64,000 nt of DNA from contig JAFLCL010000005.1 of assembly GCA_017303575.1 (NCBI GenBank), positions 25,564 to 89,563 on the forward strand, read 5' to 3'. Origin of the DNA: Deltaproteobacteria bacterium. GTDB lineage: Bacteria > Myxococcota_A > Polyangia > Polyangiales > Sandaracinaceae. Under the pieces are notes generated by a model, which was given only the letters and a program-made list of their open reading frames with translations, did no database searches and had not been told where the DNA came from. Both the position numbers and the translations under genes were made by a program. Of this stretch, positions 32,023 to 47,092 are shown piece after piece. Numbering within the stretch: position 1 is the stretch's first letter; every line of letters starts with the position of its first letter.

Positions 32023-32721
32023 ATGCAAATCGACATCGGATATCGTCCCGCGCACTCGATGGCTCGCGTCCAGCTGCAGCACGGTGAGGCCATCCTCGCC
32101 GAGAGCGGCGCCATGGTCGGCATGAGCACGAACGTGCAGATGCAGACTGGCATGCAGAACAAGGGCGGCGGCCTGCTCGGCGGCCTGCTCGGCGGCCTCA
32201 AGCGCGCCCTCGCCGGCGAGAGCTGGTTCCGCAACACCTTCACCGCACAGAACGGCCCCGGCGAGGTGCTCCTCGCGCACGCGGTGTGCGGCGACATGCA
32301 GGTCCTCGATCTCACGCCGCAGGGCTATTATCTGACGAGCGGCAGCTTCATCGCGTCGAGCCCCACGGTCGACATCAACACGAAGCTCGGCGGGATGAAG
32401 AGCTTCTTCTCCGGCGAGGGCATGTTCGTGATGCACGCGACCTCGCAGCAGCCGGGGCAGCTCATCATCGGAGCGTTCGGCGGCGTCCAGCAGCTCAACT
32501 GCGACGGCAACCTCGTGATCGACACGGGTCACCTCGTCGCGTGGGACGCGACGCTCACCTACAAGGTCGGCAAGTCGGGCGGCGGCTGGATCGCCTCGTT
32601 CCTCTCGGGTGAGGGCCTGGTCTGTCACTTCCAGGGACAGGGCCGCATCTGGATCCAGACCCGCAATCCCGTGGAGTACGGCCGCACGGTCGGCGCGCTC
32701 CTCCCCCCCCGCCAGGGCTGA
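32023..32721 (+). CDS. AIM24-family protein, copy 2
   Basis: 232 aa, same fold as its neighbours: MARVQLQHGEAILAESGAMV, GGESWFRNTFTAQNGPGEV in variant form (AGESWF), YYLTSGSFIASSPTV, FFSGEGMFVMHA, and SGEGLVCHFQGQGRIWIQTRN. A Gly/Leu-rich run (GGGLLGGLLGGLKRAL) occupies the place where copy 1 has its hydrophobic insertion. It is intermediate between copy 1 and the closely related copies 3 and 4. A ribosome binding site (GGAGAG) precedes the ATG. It is probably co-transcribed with copies 1 and 3. Confidence 0.92.
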   Translation: MQIDIGYRPAHSMARVQLQHGEAILAESGAMVGMSTNVQMQTGMQNKGGGLLGGLLGGLKRALAGESWFRNTFTAQNGPGEVLLAHAVCGDMQVLDLTPQGYYLTSGSFIASSPTVDINTKLGGMKSFFSGEGMFVMHATSQQPGQLIIGAFGGVQQLNCDGNLVIDTGHLVAWDATLTYKVGKSGGGWIASFLSGEGLVCHFQGQGRIWIQTRNPVEYGRTVGALLPPRQG

Positions 32722-32750
32722 TTCCCTCGAGAAACCAAGGAGACACGAAC

Positions 32751-33434
32751 ATGCAATTCCAGCTTCTCGAGAAGCCCGACTTCACGATGGTCCAGATCGG
32801 GTTCGATGGTCCGGGCGAGCAGATGATCTGCGAGTCCGGCGCGATGGTCGCGCGCGACAGCGGCATGGAGATGAAGACCTCCCTCCAGGGCGGCTTCCTC
32901 GCGGCGATGAAGCGCAAGGCGCTCGGCGGCGAGAGCCTCTTCCAGAACACGTTCACGGCGACGCAGCCCGGTCAGCGTCTCTACTTCGCTCCCGGTCCCG
33001 AGGGCGACGTCGAGGTCGTGAACATGGACGGCTACACGCCGATCTTCCTCAACTCGGGCGCGTACCTGGGCGCACCGCCGAGCGTGACGCTCGACACGAA
33101 GTGGGGCGGCACGAAGGGCTTCTTCTCCGGCGCGGGCATGTTCCTGCTCAAGTGCACCGGAACGGGCCCCCTCTTCTTCTGCACGTACGGCGGCATCCAC
33201 GCGGTGGACGTCGGCCCCGGCGGCTACATCTGCGACACGGGGCACGTCGTCGCGTTCACGGGCGGCCTCAACTACAACGTGACGAAGCTCGGCGGCCTCG
33301 GCGGCCTCTTCTTCTCGGGTGAAGGCCTCGTCTGCAACTTCCAGGGTCAGGGACGGCTCTGGATCTCGACGCGCAACGCGCGCTCGCTCGTGTCGTTCGT
33401 CAATCCGTACCGTCGGATCCAGCCGCGCGGATGA
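32751..33434 (+). CDS. AIM24-family protein, copy 3
   Basis: 227 aa. It is very similar to copy 4: both contain EKPDF(T/S)MVQ, PGEQMICES, GGESLFQNTFTAT, SGAYLGAPPSVTLDTKWGG, KGFFSGAGMFLLK and GEGLVCNFQGQGRLWISTR. Copies 3 and 4 therefore stem from a more recent duplication than copies 1 and 2. An AAGGAG ribosome binding site is present. An intrinsic terminator follows 24 bp after the stop, so copies 1-3 look like one transcription unit. Confidence 0.93.
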   Translation: MQFQLLEKPDFTMVQIGFDGPGEQMICESGAMVARDSGMEMKTSLQGGFLAAMKRKALGGESLFQNTFTATQPGQRLYFAPGPEGDVEVVNMDGYTPIFLNSGAYLGAPPSVTLDTKWGGTKGFFSGAGMFLLKCTGTGPLFFCTYGGIHAVDVGPGGYICDTGHVVAFTGGLNYNVTKLGGLGGLFFSGEGLVCNFQGQGRLWISTRNARSLVSFVNPYRRIQPRG

Positions 33435-33457
33435 ACGCGAGCGAGTGACATCGAGAG

Positions 33458-33498
33458 CGCCCTCGGCGTCGAGAGACGTCGAGGGCGTGTTCGTTTTT
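33458..33498 (+). terminator. Intrinsic terminator between AIM24 copies 3 and 4
   Basis: A 13-bp stem (left arm 33458-33470, right arm 33475-33487, one G-T wobble) with a GAGA tetraloop is followed directly by a T-rich run ending in TTTTT at 33494-33498. This is the clearest rho-independent terminator in the window. It sits between two near-identical genes, so it should lower or uncouple expression of copy 4 relative to copies 1-3. Confidence 0.85.
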
Positions 33499-33522
33499 CG
33501 AGACGCGATCGCAAGGAGAGCC

Positions 33523-34212
33523 ATGCAGCATCAGATCCTCGAGAAGCCCGACTTCTCCATGGTGCAGGTTCAGTTCGATGCACCGGGTGAGCAGATGATC
33601 TGCGAGTCGCAGGCGATGGTCGCGCGCGACAGCGCGATCCAGATGAAGACGTCGATGCAGGGCGGGATGATGTCGGCGCTCAAGCGCGCGGCGCTGGGCG
33701 GCGAGAGCCTCTTCCAGAACACCTTCACCGCGACGGCGCCGGGCCAGCGCCTCTACATCGCGCCCGCGCCCGAGGGTGATCTCGAGTGCGTGAACATGGA
33801 TGGCTACACGCCGATCATGCTGTCGAGCGGCGCTTATCTCGGGGCGCCGCCGAGCGTGACGCTCGACACGAAGTGGGGCGGCGCCAAGGGCTTCTTCTCC
33901 GGCGCGGGCATGTTCCTCCTGAAGGCCACTGGCACCGGCCCCCTCTTCTTCAGCACGTACGGAGGCATCCACGCCATCGACGTCGGCCCCGGCGGCTACA
34001 TCTGCGACACGAGCACGATCGTCGCGTTCACGGGCGGGCTCAACTACAACGTCACCCGCCTCGGTGGGCTCGGCGGCCTCTTCTTCTCGGGCGAAGGGCT
34101 CGTGTGCAACTTCCAGGGTCAGGGCCGACTCTGGATCTCCACGCGCAGCGCGCGGAGCCTCGTGGGCTTCATCCACCCGTACCGACGCGTCCAGCCGCGC
34201 AACAACGGCTGA
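33523..34212 (+). CDS. AIM24-family protein, copy 4
   Basis: 229 aa, the closest relative of copy 3. It shares the motifs GGESLFQNTFTATAPGQRLY, SGAYLGAPPSVTLDTKWGG, FFSGAGMFLLKATGTGPLFF and GGLGGLFFSGEGLVCNFQ (each within 20 residues). I chose the ATG at 33523 because AAGGAGAG lies 6 bases upstream and the protein then starts like copy 3; the open frame runs back to 33319 through the terminator. It ends 14 bp before the GTG of the secreted nucleotidase-like/barrel gene. Confidence 0.93.
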   Translation: MQHQILEKPDFSMVQVQFDAPGEQMICESQAMVARDSAIQMKTSMQGGMMSALKRAALGGESLFQNTFTATAPGQRLYIAPAPEGDLECVNMDGYTPIMLSSGAYLGAPPSVTLDTKWGGAKGFFSGAGMFLLKATGTGPLFFSTYGGIHAIDVGPGGYICDTSTIVAFTGGLNYNVTRLGGLGGLFFSGEGLVCNFQGQGRLWISTRSARSLVGFIHPYRRVQPRNNG

Positions 34213-34226
34213 CGCGCGAGGTCCTC

Positions 34227-36596
34227 GTGCGTTCGTTCGTCGTCTGGGTCGCGGTGCTGGTCGCGCAGGTGTGGTCGGGGCTCGCGTGGGCATCGCCGCT
34301 CGCAGCGCAGCGGGACGTGCTCGCGCGCGTGATCGCGACGGCGGACGTGGATGGTCACCTCGGCGTGCCCGTCTGCGACGACAGCGACGATCTCGCGCCG
34401 CACCCGCGCGCCCTCTACACGTACGCGCTCGTGCGTCAGGCCCACGCAGCGGATGCACCGCTCGTCGTCGACGCGGGCGGCCTGCTCGGACAGGGCGGCG
34501 TCGTGCGCTTCGCAGCGGAGCACGACACGAACGGGCTGGCGGAGCTGGTCCTGTCGCTCGGCTACGACGGCCTGGCGTTCGGCGCGAGCGAGCTCGGCAC
34601 GCCGCGCACACGCATGGTGCCGCTCGCCGAGGCGCTGGGGAGCCGCGGCGTCCCCTTCATCGCCACGAACCTGCGATGCACGAACACACATGCGCGCGCG
34701 CTGTGCGACGCGATCACCGACGCGAGCGATCCCGACACGATCGTTCACGCGGGACAGCTGGACGTGGCCGTGCTCGCGATGACGGAGCCCGAAGCACTGC
34801 CTCAGCTCGAGCCCGAGCTGAGCGACGGCATCGCGCTCGACGCGATCGAGACCGCGTTGCCCATGGCGGTGAGGCGCGTTCGATCGCGTGTGGGATTCGT
34901 GGTCGTGTTGCTCGATGCGGACGAGGACGACGCGCTCACGCTGCTCGAGGCGATCGAGCCGGCCGACCGTCCGGACCTCGTGATCCTCTCCGACCCCCGT
35001 GCGCGCATGCTCTTCGCGCGACCGACCGGCGTGACCCCTGCGATCGTGTCACCGCCGCGCTCGGACGCCGTGGAGATCGTCGTGCGCGAGGATCGCGAGG
35101 TCCGCGTGGGCATCCCCCAGATGATCGCGCAGCCGCTCGCGCAGCAAGGCCTGAGCGTGGGCGAGCCGGTGCTCGCGTTCCTCGAGCGCATCGGACCTTC
35201 GTACTGCGACGTCTGGGGACAGCGCCTGCCAGGGGGGCGCCTCGCGCGATCGATCGACCGAGCGGCGCTCAACGACCTCGTCGCGTCGGTGCTGCGCGAG
35301 TCGATCGACGCCGACGTGGCGGTCCTCAACCCGTCCCTCTTCGACGCGACGTTCGAGCCCGCGCACCCCAGCGAGCTCACGGCGAGCGACCTCTACGTCG
35401 CGCTCGAGCACGACGAGCTCCTCTACCACGCGTGGGTTCCGCGCGAGTGGCTGCTCTCTCTCGCGGACCGTCGCAGCGAGCACGCGCTCGCGACGCCCGG
35501 ACTCACTGGCGCTGGAGGCGATACACGTGTGCGAGGCAGGCCGCTCGTGTCGCGCGCGAGCTACCACGTCGTCACCACGCGCTACCTCGCGCGCGGTGGC
35601 CGGCACGCACTGCCCGATCTGCCCAGCGGGCACTCGTGGGTCCCGACCCGCTTGTCGGAGCTCGAGCGGTGGCGATCTCCCGACGACGAGAACCTCGATC
35701 TCGATCCGACGCTCAGCGTGCGCGAGGTCGCGCTGCGGGCGCTCTCGGCTCGCGAGACGCGCGATCCTCGTGACGCACGCGTGCCACCGGACCAGAGCCC
35801 CGAGTGGGTGATCCAGGGGTTCGTCGACGGCTCGTTCTCGGGATCGAGCATCGACAATCCGGGTGGCTATCAGGCCGCGCAGCTGAACCGTGCTTCGACC
35901 GTCGCGCTCGGCACCGAGGTCAACCTCCGCGCGGACGCGACCGCGCCCGGATGGACGTGGGAGAACCTCGGCGTCTTCCGCTACCGAACCCAATGGACGC
36001 AGGGCACCCCAGTGATGGGCGTGGCGACACCGGGCACGTTCACGGAGGCCGTCGATCAGATCCAGATCCGATCGACGGGCAGCTACCGCGGCTTCCGGAC
36101 GCCGAACACCCACGAGTGGTTCGTGCCCGACCCCTACCTCGAGCTCTTCGTGGAGAGTGAGGTCACCGAGCCGAGCACACGCACCTATCACTGGATGCTG
36201 GTGCGTCCGACGCTCGGCGCGCGCTTCCCGCTCACGACCGATCTCGAGCTCAAGCTGCAGGCGGGTCTCGAAGGCCAGGTCTTCCAGCCCAACAACGACG
36301 CGGAGGTGGGCATCGGCGCGATCCTCACGCTGCGCCCGTGGGACCTGATCCGCATGGGCGATCGACACGTGCAGCTGCAGGGCCTCGTGGACTTCTTCTA
36401 CGCGGATCCGGGCGACGTGAACCGATGGCAGCTTCGCGCGAGCTTCGATGCATCGCTCGATCTCGCAGGCCCCCTCGCGATGACCTTCGGCGTGCGCGCG
36501 TATCTCCAGCAAGAGCGCGGGGGGAACGTGGGCTTCGCGCTGGACGCGACTGCGGGATTCCGGATCGGGACGCTCACTCGCGTGATCGGGCCTTGA
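34227..36596 (+). CDS. Secreted UshA-like pseudo-nucleotidase fused to an outer-membrane beta-barrel
   Basis: 789 aa with an N-terminal signal peptide (to about residue 23). Residues 30-320 follow the order of a 5'-nucleotidase metallophosphatase domain, but every metal-ligand motif is altered. The usual DxHG is TADVDGH (38-44), GD is AGG in VVDAGGLLGQ, GNHE is GASE (119-122), and no GHxH is present. Residues ~340-430 resemble the 5'-nucleotidase C-terminal domain (GRLARSIDRAALNDLVASVL, DVAVLNPSLFD, ASDLYVALEHDELLYHAW). From about residue 524 the protein is a beta-barrel-like region with alternating aromatic strands (VIQGFVDGSFSG, FYADPGDVNRWQLRASFDAS, LAMTFGVRAYLQQ). It is likely non-catalytic. 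It lies 14 bp after AIM24 copy 4. The start is GTG with no strong ribosome binding site. Domain assignment is by motif order only. Confidence 0.8.
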   Translation: MRSFVVWVAVLVAQVWSGLAWASPLAAQRDVLARVIATADVDGHLGVPVCDDSDDLAPHPRALYTYALVRQAHAADAPLVVDAGGLLGQGGVVRFAAEHDTNGLAELVLSLGYDGLAFGASELGTPRTRMVPLAEALGSRGVPFIATNLRCTNTHARALCDAITDASDPDTIVHAGQLDVAVLAMTEPEALPQLEPELSDGIALDAIETALPMAVRRVRSRVGFVVVLLDADEDDALTLLEAIEPADRPDLVILSDPRARMLFARPTGVTPAIVSPPRSDAVEIVVREDREVRVGIPQMIAQPLAQQGLSVGEPVLAFLERIGPSYCDVWGQRLPGGRLARSIDRAALNDLVASVLRESIDADVAVLNPSLFDATFEPAHPSELTASDLYVALEHDELLYHAWVPREWLLSLADRRSEHALATPGLTGAGGDTRVRGRPLVSRASYHVVTTRYLARGGRHALPDLPSGHSWVPTRLSELERWRSPDDENLDLDPTLSVREVALRALSARETRDPRDARVPPDQSPEWVIQGFVDGSFSGSSIDNPGGYQAAQLNRASTVALGTEVNLRADATAPGWTWENLGVFRYRTQWTQGTPVMGVATPGTFTEAVDQIQIRSTGSYRGFRTPNTHEWFVPDPYLELFVESEVTEPSTRTYHWMLVRPTLGARFPLTTDLELKLQAGLEGQVFQPNNDAEVGIGAILTLRPWDLIRMGDRHVQLQGLVDFFYADPGDVNRWQLRASFDASLDLAGPLAMTFGVRAYLQQERGGNVGFALDATAGFRIGTLTRVIGP

Positions 36597-36709
36597 GCGG
36601 CAGCGATCCCGGGTGAACAGGACGCCAGGCGCCGACGAGCAGAGGCTTCGGCCCTCTGTGTGGTGGGTGTACGGAGTGCTATCCGAGTTCGTTCCTCGGA
36701 GGAGGATGC

Positions 36710-36763
36710 ATGACCGTCGAGGGAGCCACCGTCGAGGGAATCACCGTGGAGCGAACCGCGTGA
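36710..36763 (+). CDS. 17-residue leader peptide coupled to the hybrid kinase
   Basis: The [20 protein letters not shown] has a strong ribosome binding site (GGAGG at 36698-36702, spacing 7). Its TGA overlaps the GTG start of the following kinase (GTGA). It contains the repeat TVEGA/TVEGI/TVER. Alternatively this stretch is the N-terminus of the kinase, using the ATG at 36706 in another frame. The GTGA junction favours a real coupled mini-ORF, but it may be chance. Confidence 0.45.
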   Translation: MTVEGATVEGITVERTA

Positions 36764-39309
36764 CCGCACGCCAACGCGCGAGGATCGAAGCGCCTGCCGC
36801 AGGAGACACCGATCCGACGCTCGCCTCTCACGACGAGTCGGTCGCGGTCCTGATCGTCGACGACCGCCCAGAGAACATCGTCGCGCTCCAGGCCGTGCTG
36901 TCGGATCTCCCGCTCGACGTCGTGGCGGCGGGCTCGGGACGCGAGGCGCTGGGCCACCTCCTCCGACGCGAATTCGCCGTCATCCTGCTCGACGTGCTCA
37001 TGCCGGAGATGGATGGCTTCGCGACGGCGACCATCATCCGCGAGCGTGCGCGCACGAGGCACGTGCCGATCATCTTCCTCACCGCGGTGAGCCATCAAGA
37101 CGAGTACGTCGCGCGCGGGTACGACCTCGGCGCGGTCGACTACATCGCCAAGCCGTTCCACCCCGAGATCCTCCGCGCAAAGGTCTCGGTGTTCGTCGAG
37201 CTCCACCGCAAGAACGCCCAGCTCCATCGACAGGCGTTGATGCTGCAAGAGGGCGAGCGGCGCGAGCGTGAGCGCGAGCGCGAGGCGCTGCGCCGCTGGG
37301 GAGAGGCACGCTACCAGCGCATGGCGGAGTCCATGCCGCTCATCGTGTGGGTCGCCGACGCCGAAGGTCGCGCGACGTATGCGAACCGCCGCTGGTTCGA
37401 GTACACGGGCACGCCGAGCGAGGCGATGACCGACGAGCTCTTCCGTCGCGTGATCCACCTCGACGACGCCGGTCCGATGCAGACACGCTGGAAGAGCGCG
37501 CGCGCGCAAGGCGGCGAGCTCGAGATGGCGGCGCGCTTTCGTCGCGACGACGGCGCGTACCGTTGGCACTTGCTGCGCGCCGTGCCCGTGGCCGACCCCG
37601 AAGGTGGTGTGACGGAGTGGATCGGCACGGCCACCGACGTGGACGATCGCACCCGTGCCGAGCAGGGCCTTCGTTTTCTCGCGGACGCGAGCACGGCGAT
37701 GGCCGAGTCGCTCGAGTACCGACGCACGCTCGGCGAAGTCTGCGCGCTCGCGGCGCCGACGATCGCGGACTGGTGCGTGATCGAGCTCGATCAGCCCACG
37801 AGCTCGAGCTTCTTCACGGTCGGAGGTCCCACGCCCGACGCGACCGACGTGGCGCGGCGTGCGATCGCCGATCGAAGCGAGCGCCTCACCAGCCTCTTCC
37901 GTCCGTCGAGCGCGGGGCCGCCCGACGCGCGTGAGGTCGATCCCGTCGACGACACACCCATCACCGCGAAGCTGTCGGTGCCCCTCACCGTCCGAGGCGC
38001 CGAGATCGGCTCGCTGCGTCTCGCGCACTCGAGCTCGGGGCGATCGTTCGGACCTCTCGACGAGGCACTCGCGCAGGATCTCGCGCGCCGCATCGGCAAC
38101 ACCGTCGACAACGCGCGCCTCTACGAGCAGTCGCAGACCGAGCGCACGGCGCTCGAGGCCGCCGCGCGCTCGAAGGACGAGTTCCTCGCGGTGCTCTCGC
38201 ACGAGCTTCGCACGCCGCTCCACACGACCCTGGGCTGGGCTCAGATGCTCCGCACGGGAACGCTGGATCGCGCGGCGTTCGAGATGGGCCTCGACACCAT
38301 CGAGCGAGGGGTGCGCACGCAGGTACGCCTCGTCGACGACCTCCTCGACATCTCGAGCATCGTCACCGGAAAGCTCCGGCTCAGCGTGGGCCCGATCGAT
38401 CTCGCGCAGGTGGTGCGCGACTCCGTCGAGTCCGTGAAGCCGGCGGCGGAAGCCAAGCAGATCGAGCTCCAGCTCGAGCTCCCCAGGAACGGCGCGCCGA
38501 TGAACGGCGACGCGGCTCGCCTCCAGCAGGTGGTCTGGAACCTCCTCTCGAACGCGATCAAGTTCACGCCTCGCGGCGGCCGCATCCGCGTCGTCGTCGA
38601 GCGCCTCGAGGATCAGCTGGTGCTCTCCGTAGAGGACGATGGCGAGGGCATCGATCCGGAGTTCCTCCCGTTCGTCTTCGATCGCTTCCGCCAGGCCAAC
38701 AGCTCGATCACGCGCCGCTACAACGGCCTCGGCCTCGGCCTCTCGATCGTGCGGCACCTCGTGGAGCTGCACGGTGGACGATGTCGCGCGGACAGCGCGG
38801 GCCTCTCGCACGGGACGACGATGTGGGTGGAGCTGCCCACCACGACGACCTCTACGCGCGCGCGCCTCGAGTCCGCGTCGGCCCAAGCCTCCGCGCGCCT
38901 CACGGGGGCTTGGGTGCTCGTCGTGGACGATCTCGTCGAAGGGCGAGCGCTCTTCCAGGTGATGCTCGAGGCCGCGGGCGCGCACGTCGAGACCGTGTCG
39001 TCGGTGCGTGATGCGTGGTCGGCGCTGACCTCGCATCGCGTCGACGTGCTCGTCTCGGACATCGGTCTCCCGGGCGAGTCCGGCTACGACCTCATCCAAC
39101 GCGTGCGCACGAGCAGCGATCCCGCGCTGCGCAAGCTGCCCGCGATCGCGCTCACCGCCTACGCGTCCGACGCCGACCGGCGGGCCTGCCTCACCGCGGG
39201 ATTCGACGGCCACCTCGCCAAGCCGATCGAGCACGAGCTCCTGGTCTCCACGCTGCGATCGCTGCTCGACGAGCGACGCGGCTCACAGCCACCGCCGAGC
39301 CTCGCCTGA
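36760..39309 (+). CDS. Hybrid histidine kinase (REC-PAS-GAF-HisKA-HATPase-REC)
   Basis: About 849 aa, no membrane segment, so cytosolic. Domains in order: receiver (about 28-140, phospho-acceptor Asp78 in [14 protein letters not shown]); a charged coiled coil rich in Arg/Glu; PAS with PAC (about 185-305: [31 protein letters not shown]); GAF (about 310-455); HisKA with His481 ([16 protein letters not shown]); HATPase ([44 protein letters not shown]); and a second receiver (Asp767 in [13 protein letters not shown]). I chose GTG at 36760, which directly overlaps the stop of a 17-codon leader with a good ribosome binding site; ATG at 36706 would add 18 Arg/His-rich residues. It converges on the poly-HAMP kinase (16 bp between stops). 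Confidence 0.93.
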   Translation: MTARQRARIEAPAAGDTDPTLASHDESVAVLIVDDRPENIVALQAVLSDLPLDVVAAGSGREALGHLLRREFAVILLDVLMPEMDGFATATIIRERARTRHVPIIFLTAVSHQDEYVARGYDLGAVDYIAKPFHPEILRAKVSVFVELHRKNAQLHRQALMLQEGERREREREREALRRWGEARYQRMAESMPLIVWVADAEGRATYANRRWFEYTGTPSEAMTDELFRRVIHLDDAGPMQTRWKSARAQGGELEMAARFRRDDGAYRWHLLRAVPVADPEGGVTEWIGTATDVDDRTRAEQGLRFLADASTAMAESLEYRRTLGEVCALAAPTIADWCVIELDQPTSSSFFTVGGPTPDATDVARRAIADRSERLTSLFRPSSAGPPDAREVDPVDDTPITAKLSVPLTVRGAEIGSLRLAHSSSGRSFGPLDEALAQDLARRIGNTVDNARLYEQSQTERTALEAAARSKDEFLAVLSHELRTPLHTTLGWAQMLRTGTLDRAAFEMGLDTIERGVRTQVRLVDDLLDISSIVTGKLRLSVGPIDLAQVVRDSVESVKPAAEAKQIELQLELPRNGAPMNGDAARLQQVVWNLLSNAIKFTPRGGRIRVVVERLEDQLVLSVEDDGEGIDPEFLPFVFDRFRQANSSITRRYNGLGLGLSIVRHLVELHGGRCRADSAGLSHGTTMWVELPTTTTSTRARLESASAQASARLTGAWVLVVDDLVEGRALFQVMLEAAGAHVETVSSVRDAWSALTSHRVDVLVSDIGLPGESGYDLIQRVRTSSDPALRKLPAIALTAYASDADRRACLTAGFDGHLAKPIEHELLVSTLRSLLDERRGSQPPPSLA

Positions 39310-39325
39310 TCCTCGCGGCGCCCGA

Positions 39326-45847
<6,522 letters not shown>

Positions 45848-45912
45848 GCGCCCCCGTGTGCACGTGGCGCGCCTGCCCCGAGGCTCGTTTGCACTGGCTC
45901 CGTGCGTGATCC

Positions 45913-45932
45913 TTCGCCTCAGGTGAGGCGAA
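45913..45932. promoter_or_regulatory. 20-bp palindrome upstream of the poly-HAMP kinase
   Basis: TTCGCCTCA-GG-TGAGGCGAA, perfect 9-bp arms around a 2-bp centre, 66 bp upstream of the kinase ATG (divergent side also faces the small frameshifted gene). The short spacer and absence of a T tract favour an operator for a dimeric regulator rather than a terminator. Confidence 0.55.
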
Positions 45933-46052
45933 CATGTACGTGCGTCGATATCGGTCCATCCGGTTGACCGGCTCCTCTGGTCCCGCCCGACGATGCCCTC
46001 GTGGCTCGCGCGACCCCACGCACAGCAGCAACGAGGTCGACTCTCGCTGCGG

Positions 46053-46243
46053 ATGACGAGCGTCGAGCGCTCGCTCGATCTCGCGTTCACGGACTCGGTG
46101 GGCGTCGCGGTCGCCGTCGCGCCGCAGGAGAGCGGCGAGGAGCACGTGCTCGTGGGGACCGTCGATGCGATCGAGGCTGGCTGTTCGAGGTCAACCCCGA
46201 TCTCGAGATCGTCCGGAGCGAAGAGGTCCCACTCCCGCAGTGA
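46053..46243 (+). pseudogene. Small gene (~64 aa) broken by a one-base frameshift
   Basis: From ATG 46053 the frame reads [16 protein letters not shown]...[10 protein letters not shown]. At about 46170-46177 sense continues only in another frame: [20 protein letters not shown] and PQ, then TGA at 46241. Adding one G in the GAGGCTGG run would restore a continuous ~64-aa protein. Codon use is typical on both sides of the break (almost all third positions G/C). Either the gene is inactivated or the base call is wrong. I do not recognise the protein. Its stop abuts the stop of the convergent gene (TGATCA). Confidence 0.5.
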
Positions 46244-46993
46244 TCACGCGGCCAGCGCGAACGGGGCGTCCTCGCGATCGTCGATCGGGAACACGCCCGA
46301 CTCGAGCAGCGAGGGGCGGACGTGGCGCTCTCGCTCGTGCTCGGAGAGCGCGTGGCAGAGCGCCGTGTAGGCGCGGTCGCGCAGCTCGCGAGGAGGCAGC
46401 TCGTCCGGCATCTGCGGGCGCGCGTGGAGCAGGCGCCACGCGAGCGCCTTGGTCTCCCAGAGATCGACGCGGACCTCGTGGACGTCGTGGTCACGCAGCA
46501 CCGCGACCCAGAGGATCGCCCGCTCGCAGCGATCCACGAACGTCATGCGCCTACAGCGAGGCAGCGAGGCGCGCGAGATCTTGCCGCGGCGCACGAGGTG
46601 TCGGACGAGATGATCGAGGTCGTGGAAGCGTCGCTCCGCACGTCGCACGAGCCTGTCGTAGTCCGCGACGATCTCGAGGGTCGAGGGCCAGAGCAGCTCG
46701 TGCTGCGCGCGGAGTAGGGCCAGAGCCAGCGACTCGAGGCGCGCGAGGCTCGCGTGGTCGTGGGACCCGTGCTCTCGCCCTTCACCCACCAGACGCAGCG
46801 CACGCGACGCAACGCGACGCACGCTGCCACCGGGCGCGAACACATCGTCCGCGTCCAGCGCGAAGAGGTCGGGCTGGAGGGAGACGAGCGCGGCGACGGC
46901 AGCCGCGCTCCGTGTGGCGGTGAGGAGATCGACGGCTGGGGCCGGCGTCTCGGGGGCGAGAGAAACGAGGTTCAGAGCGGTGATCGTGGACAT
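46244..46993 (-). CDS. Hypothetical protein
   Basis: 249 aa, not recognised. The N-terminus is Ala/Leu-rich without a clear signal peptide. The rest is helical and Arg/His-rich (YDRLVRRAERRFHDLDHLVR, LWETKALAWRLLHARPQMPD, REHG...). No transmembrane segments and no catalytic motif stand out. The codon pattern is consistent with a real gene. It lies 99 bp downstream of the MFS transporter on the same strand. Confidence 0.7.
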   Translation of the reverse strand: MSTITALNLVSLAPETPAPAVDLLTATRSAAAVAALVSLQPDLFALDADDVFAPGGSVRRVASRALRLVGEGREHGSHDHASLARLESLALALLRAQHELLWPSTLEIVADYDRLVRRAERRFHDLDHLVRHLVRRGKISRASLPRCRRMTFVDRCERAILWVAVLRDHDVHEVRVDLWETKALAWRLLHARPQMPDELPPRELRDRAYTALCHALSEHERERHVRPSLLESGVFPIDDREDAPFALAA

Positions 46994-47092
46994 CGGGGGT
47001 GTGCCTTCCTCAGCGGGACGTCCGCTGTGGAGGGGTTGTCGGCAGCTCCCCCGACCTGTTGCGTGCTTTCTCTCCGCGCGCCTCGGAACGCC

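Noticed and set aside
36679..39234. 851-codon minus-strand open frame under the hybrid kinase
   Set aside because: Shadow frame with no family motifs; the opposite strand encodes a complete REC-PAS-GAF-kinase.
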